The notes beneath the pieces were generated by a model, which had not been told where the DNA came from, did not search any database, and worked only from the letters and a program-made list of their open reading frames with translations. DNA of 49,004 nucleotides from Candidatus Gastranaerophilales bacterium (GTDB lineage: Bacteria > Cyanobacteriota > Vampirovibrionia > Gastranaerophilales > Gastranaerophilaceae), in the NCBI GenBank assembly GCA_017467305.1, contig JAFTSM010000010.1, positions 1-49,004 of the forward strand. Direction: 5' to 3'. Made by a program: the position numbers and the translations under genes. Of this stretch, positions 42,819 through 49,004 are shown one piece after another (the stretch's first letter is position 1; every line of letters begins with the position of its first letter).

Positions 42819-45038
42819 GTGAATAAAAAACATTTAATAACATTGTTTATTTTAATATTAGCAACTATGTCTACGTCAAATGCGATAGATTATATTCCAG
42901 AAATGGGTATGGATCCTTATTATTCACTAAATGAATTGACAGAAACAAATGAAGAAGATTTTCCGGTTGCGGAAGATAATATAATAAACCTTTTAAAGAA
43001 AAGGCAAGCTGAACGTGCTCTTGAAAAACAAGAAAGAGCGAAAATAAGGGCTGAAAAAAAAGCTGAGAAAAAGGCTTTAAAAGAGCAAGCTAAGCTAGAA
43101 AAAGAACAGAAAAAACTTCTTGAACAAGAAAATTTGCAAGTGAAAGATGAAAAATCTTCAGATAAAAAAAGAAAAGGTGCTTTTTGGTGGCTAGAAGAAA
43201 CTGAAGAGGATGAAGAGTATCTAACTGAAGAAGAAAGACGCAAAAAGTTAGAAAAAGAATTAATTAAAGAAGAAAAAGAAAAATTAAAAGCACTTGAAGA
43301 AGCAAATAAGGTTGAAGATACTAGAACATTTTGGGAAAAATTAGGTTTTTCAAAAAAAGAAGAAAAAAAACAAAATAAAAATGAAGTAGAAATTGAGCCT
43401 ACTATAGAGCTTTCTGCTGATTATATGGAATATTTCCCAGATAGATATGAGGTTGAGGCTGTAGGTAATGCAAAAGTAGACTTCAAAGCTCAAGGTACTG
43501 TTTTAACAGCCAATAAAATAGTTTTTAATTATGATAGAAATGTTTTAAAAGCAAATCAAGATGTTGTTATTACTTCTAATGGTTCAATAACAGAGGGTGA
43601 TTTTGTAAAAATAGATTTGACTCGTCCAAATGGTTGGATAGAAAACCCGATTACAACTGCAGAAGATATTCTTGTAAAGGCAAAAGAAGGCTATATTTAT
43701 TCTGATAAAATTGAAGAATATGACGGTGTTGCAAAAATATTAAAAGATGATGTTATAAAAGTTGGTGGTAAATCTTTTGCTAACTATATGATGCAATCAA
43801 GCTTAATTTCTTCTGGAAAAGTTAATTTATCAGAAGAAGCAAAAGGATTGTATAAATTAAAGGCGAATAAAATTATTATTGACTCTAAAGATGAACATGA
43901 AGTTATAACAGTGAAAAATGCAGACTTGTATTTAAAAAATCGTAAATTAGCTTCAATTCCGTCAATGAAAATTGTCACAAATAAGCAACATGCAAGTGCA
44001 GAAACTAATTTACCAGAGTTTGGTTCTCAAAACAAGTTAGGTATGCACATAGGTCCTGCTGTATTATTAAATGTGCCTGGTGGTTCTACTTTAAAATTGG
44101 CACCAATATTAACATATGCTGATGATGATTTTGGCATTGGTGGTATTGCAAGATTTAGAAATCAATATAATATGACTGAAGTTGCCTATGGAACATCAAA
44201 AGAAAATTTTTTGATTAGAGGTCAGCATAAAATAGCACCAGGGCTAAAATTAAATTATTCACGTTACACAAACCAAAGTGAGTGGTTTTTAGGGCATAGA
44301 ATGCCTAAGTATTCTACTCAATTGTCATATTCAAGAATGGATAAGAATACAGATTTGGGTCTTCGATTTGAACAAATGTATTCTGCTGGTGTATTTGTTG
44401 ATAGAAAACCAAAACAAGACTTTGGCGATGCAGAAGGCCGTTTTAGTTGGATGACAAGGACAACAAAACCAGTTTATACATATTTAAATGAAGAAGGTAA
44501 TATTGGTTTTAGGGTAAGTTTGGTAGCTCAAACTGTTGCAAGAGTTTACACAACTGGAGATACATTAGGTTTATTGAGGGTTGGTCCTTCTTTGAGAACA
44601 AAAGTTGGTCCTTGGAATCAGACCGTTTCTTTCTTACAAACAGGTAAAGCTGGGGAAACTCCATTTGCATTTGATAGATATAGATATGGTCGTTCAAACT
44701 TAATTTTGCGTGAAAGTATTCAAATCACTAAATATTTAGCTCTTGGTTATTTATGCTCTATTGCAATGAATAAAGATTATCCACATGACAAAACGTTCCA
44801 AGAAAATAGAATTTTTGTAAGTATCGGACCAGAATATGCAAAACTTGCAGTGGGTTTTGATGCTAAGAGAAAAAATACAATGTTTATGATGACTATGCTT
44901 GTTGGTACAAAGGATTCTGATATAGAATTTAAAAAGGCAGAAGTTATTAATCCTCAAAAACTTGGTCAAGAGAAGAAAAAGAACAAAAAGAAGAAAAAAG
45001 ATTATAAAAAATATTTGAAAGATAAAGAAACATTGTAA
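42819..45038 (+). CDS. OstA/LptD-like outer-membrane protein
   Basis: A 739-residue exported protein. It has a signal peptide (HLITLFILILATMSTSNA), a long Lys/Glu-rich coiled coil (about 55-185), an OstA/LptA-like beta-jellyroll domain (about 195-330: VEAVGNAKVDFKAQGTVLTA, DRNVLKANQDVVI) and a C-terminal beta-rich half (about 380-700) with alternating aromatic strands as in a barrel. The tail is Lys-rich (KKKNKKKKKDYKK). It should place a lipid or glycan in the outer membrane, as cyanobacterial OstA/LptD-like proteins do. The start is GTG with AAGGA upstream. The charged coiled coil and basic tail are unusual for LptD. It follows the EnvC-like gene closely. Confidence 0.8.
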   Translation: MNKKHLITLFILILATMSTSNAIDYIPEMGMDPYYSLNELTETNEEDFPVAEDNIINLLKKRQAERALEKQERAKIRAEKKAEKKALKEQAKLEKEQKKLLEQENLQVKDEKSSDKKRKGAFWWLEETEEDEEYLTEEERRKKLEKELIKEEKEKLKALEEANKVEDTRTFWEKLGFSKKEEKKQNKNEVEIEPTIELSADYMEYFPDRYEVEAVGNAKVDFKAQGTVLTANKIVFNYDRNVLKANQDVVITSNGSITEGDFVKIDLTRPNGWIENPITTAEDILVKAKEGYIYSDKIEEYDGVAKILKDDVIKVGGKSFANYMMQSSLISSGKVNLSEEAKGLYKLKANKIIIDSKDEHEVITVKNADLYLKNRKLASIPSMKIVTNKQHASAETNLPEFGSQNKLGMHIGPAVLLNVPGGSTLKLAPILTYADDDFGIGGIARFRNQYNMTEVAYGTSKENFLIRGQHKIAPGLKLNYSRYTNQSEWFLGHRMPKYSTQLSYSRMDKNTDLGLRFEQMYSAGVFVDRKPKQDFGDAEGRFSWMTRTTKPVYTYLNEEGNIGFRVSLVAQTVARVYTTGDTLGLLRVGPSLRTKVGPWNQTVSFLQTGKAGETPFAFDRYRYGRSNLILRESIQITKYLALGYLCSIAMNKDYPHDKTFQENRIFVSIGPEYAKLAVGFDAKRKNTMFMMTMLVGTKDSDIEFKKAEVINPQKLGQEKKKNKKKKKDYKKYLKDKETL

Positions 45039-45056
45039 TAATTATTTATTATGCGC

Positions 45057-45085
45057 TTGACATTTTATAGACATGTGTCTATAAT
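45057..45085 (+). promoter_or_regulatory. Consensus promoter of lexA with internal operator
   Basis: TTGACA (45057-45062), 17-nt spacing, TATAAT (45080-45085): a perfect sigma-70-type promoter. The palindrome TATAGACA-TG-TGTCTATA (45066-45083) lies between and into the -10 box and is the probable LexA operator. The ATG of lexA at 45092 is only 6 nt past the -10 box, so the transcript should be leaderless. Confidence 0.88.
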
Positions 45086-45091
45086 GATAAT

Positions 45092-45667
45092 ATGCTAACA
45101 AATAAACAACAAATATTCTTTGAAAAATTAAAAGAATTATATGGAAAAGAAGTTCTTCCAAGCTTTGATATAATTGCTAAAGACTTTGGTTTTAAACATA
45201 AAAACTCAGTTTGGCAGTATTTTAACAAGCTAAAGGAAGAAGATTTAATACAAGAAAAAAATAATCGTTTCTACATAAATAAAGATTTGTTTGGTGCTGT
45301 ATTATTTTCTTCTTCTGTTAAGGCGGGGTTCGCTTCTGTTGCTGAAGATAGTATCGAAAAAAGAGTTTCTTTGGATGAAAGTTTTCAAATAGATAATCCT
45401 TCGACATTTTTATTCACGGTGTCTGGCGATTCGATGATTGATTTAGGAATTTTTGAAGGTGATAAAGTTGTTGTAAGAAAAACTAATATAGCAAGAGACG
45501 GTGAGATTGTTATTGCATATATTGATGACGGTTACACGTTAAAAACATATAGAAGTAAAAATGGAAAGGTTTGGTTAGAACCTGCAAATTCTAATTATCC
45601 AAACTTATACCCTAAGGAACAATTAATAATTTTTGGTGTTGCTCAAGGTATAGTAAGAAAATTATAA
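45092..45667 (+). CDS. lexA: LexA-family SOS repressor
   Basis: A 191-residue repressor: N-terminal winged helix (FDIIAKDFGFKHKNSVWQYF, 25-44) and C-terminal S24 autoprotease. The predicted cleavage site is Ala78-Gly79 (VKAGFAS), with catalytic Ser114 (SGDSMID) and Lys151 (YTLKTYR), spaced as in LexA. The AGFAS-type site and the adjacent umuC also recall UmuD, so it may serve as both repressor and polymerase partner, or as repressor only. There is no ribosome site; the promoter position implies a leaderless mRNA. It is autoregulated through the palindrome at 45066-45083. A terminator separates it from umuC. Confidence 0.9.
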   Translation: MLTNKQQIFFEKLKELYGKEVLPSFDIIAKDFGFKHKNSVWQYFNKLKEEDLIQEKNNRFYINKDLFGAVLFSSSVKAGFASVAEDSIEKRVSLDESFQIDNPSTFLFTVSGDSMIDLGIFEGDKVVVRKTNIARDGEIVIAYIDDGYTLKTYRSKNGKVWLEPANSNYPNLYPKEQLIIFGVAQGIVRKL

Positions 45668-45702
45668 AGTTATTCAAATATACACAATTTATTCTTCAAG
45701 TG

Positions 45703-45747
45703 GTGGAGTAATTTTATTCCTCCCTATTACTCCACTTCGTTTTTTTA
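45703..45747 (+). terminator. Terminator between lexA and umuC
   Basis: GTGGAGTAA (45703-45711) pairs with TTACTCCAC (45727-45735), followed by TTCG and seven T (45740-45746). It lies 35 nt after lexA and just before the umuC ribosome site, so umuC would be expressed by read-through unless it has its own promoter, which I do not see. Confidence 0.85.
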
Positions 45748-45756
45748 GGAAAAGTC

Positions 45757-46971
45757 ATGAAAGAAAAAATAATTGCATTAGTAGACGGTAATAATTTTTT
45801 TGTAAGTTGTGAAATTTTAATGAATCCTTCGTTAAAAGGCAAGCCAGTTTGCGTTCTTAGTAATAATGATGGCTGTGTGATTTCTCGTTCTTATGAAGCA
45901 AAAAAACTGGGAATTAAAATGGGGCAGCCTTATTTTTTAGCTAAAAAAGATTTCCCAGATGCTATTTATTTAAGTGCCAATTTTGGTGTCTATCATGAAC
46001 TTTCGCAAAGAATGATAGAAAAACTTCAAAACTATTCTGATAAACTTGATGTCTATTCTATTGATGAAGCGTTTTTGGATTTAACTGGATTAGATAAAAT
46101 TTTAAAATTATCTTTTGATGAAATTGCAAAATTAATAAAGAATGATATTGAAAATACGATAGGTGTATCTGTTTCTGTTGGTATAGCAAATTCTAAAACA
46201 TTGACAAAAATAGCAACTCATAAAGCAAAAAGTCAAAATGGAACTTATGTGATTTCTAAAGAAAATATATGTTCAGAATTAAAAAAAATTCCAATAGAGG
46301 AAGTTTGGGGAATAGGTAGAAACATATCTCGTAGTCTTAAATCTTATGGGGTGTTTTCTGCTTTTGATATTTTAAATAAGGATGATAATTTTTATAAAAT
46401 CCACTATGGAAAAAAAGGACTAGAATTAAAATATGAACTTTTAGGTGAGAGTGTTATTCCTCTTACTGGAATTTTTACCAAGCCCAAATCTATACAAAGA
46501 ACAAAGGCTTTTCCTAAATTTTCAAAGGATAAAAAGTATATTTTGGCAGAAATTGAGCTTCATTTGCATAATGTTTGTAGAAAATTGAGAGAATATAATT
46601 TGCAGACAGATTCTATATATGTAATGCTGAGAACAAAAGATTTTAGAGTTTTTGTATTAGAGGAGAAACTCGACTTTTCAACAAATTCAGAATTAATTTT
46701 GACTCCTATTGTGAAAAATTTATTTGATAAAATGTATGATAAAGAAATTATTTATCGTTCTGCTGGGGTTTATGCTTCAAATTTAATTGATACTGAAAAA
46801 ATCCAACTTGAGTTTTTTCAAAATGAGATTAAAAACAAGAAGGAGCAAATTTCTACAATTATTGATAAAATTGATAATAAATATGGAAAAGGTTACCTTG
46901 CAATAGGTCAAATTGGTATTAAATCCATTCAAGAAAAGCATAAGCGAGAAATGAGACATCGAACGTTTTAA
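45757..46971 (+). CDS. umuC: UmuC-type Y-family DNA polymerase
   Basis: Catalytic subunit of an error-prone translesion polymerase (Pol V type). The 404-residue protein has the palm motifs: Asp10 (ALVDGNNFFVSCE) and Asp103-Glu104 (YSIDEAFLDL) for metal binding, NNDGCVISRSYEAKKLG for the fingers, and helix-hairpin-helix region EVWGIGRNISRSLKSYG. The little-finger domain and a C-terminal KKEQISTIIDKIDNKYGKG segment typical of UmuC are present. AGGA lies seven bases before ATG. It follows lexA, whose S24 domain could stand in for UmuD. No separate umuD is in the window. Confidence 0.93.
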   Translation: MKEKIIALVDGNNFFVSCEILMNPSLKGKPVCVLSNNDGCVISRSYEAKKLGIKMGQPYFLAKKDFPDAIYLSANFGVYHELSQRMIEKLQNYSDKLDVYSIDEAFLDLTGLDKILKLSFDEIAKLIKNDIENTIGVSVSVGIANSKTLTKIATHKAKSQNGTYVISKENICSELKKIPIEEVWGIGRNISRSLKSYGVFSAFDILNKDDNFYKIHYGKKGLELKYELLGESVIPLTGIFTKPKSIQRTKAFPKFSKDKKYILAEIELHLHNVCRKLREYNLQTDSIYVMLRTKDFRVFVLEEKLDFSTNSELILTPIVKNLFDKMYDKEIIYRSAGVYASNLIDTEKIQLEFFQNEIKNKKEQISTIIDKIDNKYGKGYLAIGQIGIKSIQEKHKREMRHRTF

Positions 46972-47058
46972 GAATATTTACATTATACTCTTTAACATTG
47001 GAAAGGTTTACATTTATATGTTATAAAGATAATAAGGGTTAGAGGGGATAGGCGTTTG

Positions 47059-47886
47059 GTGAAATCTTTTAGAACTATTTTAACTTTTGCAATTATAACC
47101 TTATTTGTAAATGTTTCATTTGCAGAGGTTATTCGTCTTGAACCTACTGAGAAAAATGAAATCAAACTTTCTGATAAGAAAGATGTTTACAATAAAAACC
47201 TTGTAATTAAGGATAAAAATATTATAGAAGATTTAATCCAAATGCAAAAGGAAGAAGAAGTTAAGGATATTGAACTTCTTTGGCGTACAACTATTGATAA
47301 TAATTCATTGATTAAATTTACAATGAATAAATTAAATACACCAGAATCACAAAGAAGATTACATTCTTCTTTAATGGCAAAAGGGGTTTCTTCTTTAATA
47401 TACGGTGCTAGTTTTATTCCTATGTTTACTGGTTCAAATACAATGTTGCAATCAGCTTCATTTTCAGCAGGGAGGTTAGCTAATAACTATTTAAATAAAG
47501 AGGCAACGGCTGGTCAAAAAGCGCCAATTACGGATACTGAATTAATACAGCTTGCTGGAACTATAGAAGATTTACAAGAAAAAATAATATCTTCTTATTA
47601 TGAATATAAGGGGGCTTTGAATAAATTAAAAGATACTCGTTCTAGAATTATTCTTTATAACAAAAATTATTCAGAAGCGTTAAAAAATAATTCTGTGACT
47701 GAGTTAGTTGTTTCTTCTGCATTGTATGAAGATATGCAGTTGCAAGAATATAAACAAGAACAAGAGGCAAAAAAATATTATCTTTCACTTGAAAGATTAG
47801 CGGGGAAAAAGGCTGTTGATAGTTTGATACTTTCTCAATACGCATTAAAAAATCAGTTAATAAATACGGAGAATATGAAAAAATAA
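47059..47886 (+). CDS. Exported helical protein, first of two tandem paralogues
   Basis: A 275-residue exported protein with signal peptide (RTILTFAIITLFVNVSFA) and mostly long helices: LIQMQKEEEVKDIELLWRTT, then a small Gly/Ser-rich hydrophobic patch (KGVSSLIYGASFIPMFTG), then helical hairpin sequences (TELIQLAGTIEDLQEKIISS and SALYEDMQLQEYKQEQEAKK). The helical hairpins are reminiscent of half of a TolC-like repeat, but it is too short and has no barrel strands. It aligns along its length with the next gene. The start is GTG 47059 or the TTG just before it; AGGGG lies upstream. Function unknown, probably periplasmic. Confidence 0.7.
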   Translation: MKSFRTILTFAIITLFVNVSFAEVIRLEPTEKNEIKLSDKKDVYNKNLVIKDKNIIEDLIQMQKEEEVKDIELLWRTTIDNNSLIKFTMNKLNTPESQRRLHSSLMAKGVSSLIYGASFIPMFTGSNTMLQSASFSAGRLANNYLNKEATAGQKAPITDTELIQLAGTIEDLQEKIISSYYEYKGALNKLKDTRSRIILYNKNYSEALKNNSVTELVVSSALYEDMQLQEYKQEQEAKKYYLSLERLAGKKAVDSLILSQYALKNQLINTENMKK

Positions 47887-48749
47887 TGAGAAAAATAATA
47901 TTTTTATTAATGTTTTTTATGTTTTCTGTTAATGCTTCTTTTTCAATAGAAATAAAAGAACCTAAGAAGCCTTCATATAGACTTGGAGTTACATATGATA
48001 TTGAAAAAGAGTACAAAGTAACTGATATTACTCAAAGGCAGGCAGAAAAAACAGCTTCTTACGAAAAAGAATATATCAAAAATGTAACTTATGCAGATAG
48101 TTCATTGAAAGATTTGTCTAATGAAATTTCAAAGCTTCTTACAATTGAAAAAGAGGAAATGCTTGAGCATATTCAAATTTTATGGGCAGGAACTGCATTG
48201 AGAAGTGAAACCATAAAGTTCGCATTATATAAATTATCAAATCCAGATGCTGATAAGCCAGATGAAGGTATCATAAAAAAAATAATAAGACCGTTATCTA
48301 CTGCCTCATCAATTGCTGGTGCTGGTTTAGGTGATCCTTTCAGTGCTACAGCTGCTTTATTTAGTGGACACTTGTTAAATTCTTTGTCTTATAATGATAA
48401 GGATTTAAACTATAAATATACAAAAGTAACTGATGCAGATATGATTATCCTAATTACAAAAGTGGATAATATGCAGAAGAAGGTTATTGATTTGTATTAT
48501 GACTATATGACTTGTTATAATCTTCTTTCTATGGCAGAAAAGAATATTCAGAAAAGGGAAGAAAGATATAATTTATCAATATATGATAATAAAGAGCAAT
48601 TAATTATTGCAGATGCTTTTTACCGTTCAGCAATGGATAATAAAGCCAAGTTAGAATTAGAATTTTTAGAAAAAAGGGCTGCATTAGAACAACTAGTTGG
48701 CGTAGAAGCATTAACAGAGTTTGAAAAATTATTCACAAAGAAAAATTGA
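47886..48749 (+). CDS. Exported helical protein, second tandem paralogue
   Basis: A 287-residue exported protein with signal peptide (MRKIIFLLMFFMFSVNASFS). It parallels its neighbour: IQILWAGTALRSETIKFALY matches IELLWRTTIDNNSLIKFTMN, ADMIILITKVDNMQKKVIDL matches TELIQLAGTIEDLQEKIISS, and both have a Gly/Ser-rich patch before the helical hairpin (ASSIAGAGLGDPFSATAAL here). Its ATG overlaps the stop of the first gene (TAATG), so the two are made together, perhaps as a hetero-oligomer. Family not recognised. The 55-nt inverted repeat begins 10 nt after its stop. Confidence 0.7.
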   Translation: MRKIIFLLMFFMFSVNASFSIEIKEPKKPSYRLGVTYDIEKEYKVTDITQRQAEKTASYEKEYIKNVTYADSSLKDLSNEISKLLTIEKEEMLEHIQILWAGTALRSETIKFALYKLSNPDADKPDEGIIKKIIRPLSTASSIAGAGLGDPFSATAALFSGHLLNSLSYNDKDLNYKYTKVTDADMIILITKVDNMQKKVIDLYYDYMTCYNLLSMAEKNIQKREERYNLSIYDNKEQLIIADAFYRSAMDNKAKLELEFLEKRAALEQLVGVEALTEFEKLFTKKN

Positions 48750-48759
48750 TTAAATTATC

Positions 48760-48814
48760 ATACATAAATAATGTTATGAGTATGTCTTTACGAGCGTAAG
48801 CGTGGCAAACCAGA
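48760..48814. repeat. Right copy of the 55-nt inverted intergenic repeat
   Basis: Reverse complement of 193-247 with three mismatches. The copy starts 10 nt after the last stop codon, in the same orientation relative to its gene as the left copy relative to ftsY. The GC-richer core AGCGTAAGCGTG stands out from the AT-rich surroundings. Confidence 0.85.
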
Positions 48815-48838
48815 GTATTAATAAATAATAAAAAAGAA

Positions 48839-49001
48839 AAAATAAGTGTGATTTGAATGACTAGAAATAATAATTTAATTTTCTTTAGTGAAGTAAACAT
48901 CACGGCAATTCACTGTTTGAGCGTGAGCGAGTTTGAATTGCTTTTATACTGAACTTAAGAAAATAATTATTATTGAACGGATTGAAAATCACACTTATTT
49001 T
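48839..49001. repeat. 163-nt imperfect palindrome at the window edge
   Basis: AAAATAAGTGTGATTT (from 48839) pairs with AAATCACACTTATTTT (to 49001). Inside, AATAATAATTTAATTTTCTT pairs imperfectly with the AAGAAAATAATTATTATT region, and CAATTCA pairs with TTGAATTG around the loop. No coding frame lies in it. It resembles a MITE or large REP-type palindrome and might continue past the window. Confidence 0.65.
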
Positions 49002-49004
49002 ATA

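Noticed and set aside
1-49004. CRISPR arrays, prophage genes, IS transposases or plasmid origins
   Set aside because: No regularly spaced repeats, no cas, transposase, integrase or replication-initiator gene was seen on either strand.

Overview
The window is an AT-rich (roughly 30% GC by eye), gene-dense piece of a chromosome from a fermentative, non-photosynthetic, diderm-type bacterium. Several things together suggest a gut Gastranaerophilales / Vampirovibrionia (Melainabacteria) lineage. There is an OstA/LptD-like outer-membrane protein and an EnvC-like murein hydrolase activator, a meso-diaminopimelate dehydrogenase, alpha-glucan metabolism genes without any photosynthesis gene, and a set of lineage-specific proteins whose N-terminus carries a short '[P/A]-x-F-x-G' peptide. 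This placement is inference; no rRNA gene is present.

Layout. 1-3.9 kb: noncoding repeats, ftsY and nusB (minus), tRNA-Gln, a low-molecular-weight phosphatase and ddh. 4-11.9 kb: lineage-specific proteins (an HExxH protein, a frameshifted gene, a MORN-repeat protein and a remnant), an Idh-like oxidoreductase and malQ. 11.9-16.2 kb: a DUF2207/LemA pair, a C-GCAxxG-C-C protein, ruvB and a small HTH-like protein. 16.3-21.5 kb: the most interesting locus, a compact five-gene operon that looks like a RiPP pathway. It holds a radical SAM/SPASM enzyme with an N-terminal PqqD-like domain, a 45-residue Cys/Gly-containing peptide missed by length-limited ORF calling, a TupA-like ATP-grasp enzyme, a full-length YcaO protein and a second radical SAM enzyme. 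21.5-31.6 kb: gatA, a TPR/NHL-like exported protein, a PHP-like protein that has lost its metal ligands, a giant GH13-like protein and cysS. 31.7-41.5 kb: small proteins, tRNA-Arg, a MATE transporter, a glycosyltransferase with a C8 tract, glmS, serB, an alpha-glucan phosphorylase-like protein and 5-formyl-THF cyclo-ligase. 41.5-48.8 kb: a cell-envelope block (small membrane protein, EnvC-like, OstA-like), a lexA-umuC SOS pair with a visible operator, and two tandem exported paralogues.

How the genes work together. malQ, the GH13-like protein and the phosphorylase-like protein point to storage or use of alpha-glucans. ddh, glmS, the M23 protein and the OstA protein serve the cell envelope. 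lexA controls its own consensus promoter and probably umuC. In the RiPP-like operon the expected order is leader recognition by the PqqD-like domain, then radical, YcaO and ATP-grasp chemistry on the short Gly/Cys-containing C-terminal part of the peptide; the product is unknown.

Repeats. A 55-nt intergenic sequence occurs near both ends of the window in inverted orientation, each copy just behind the stop codon of the outermost gene. Other repeats are a 163-nt imperfect palindrome at the right edge, a degenerate duplication of the tRNA-Gln 3' end, and two homopolymer tracts (G7 and C8) inside coding sequence.
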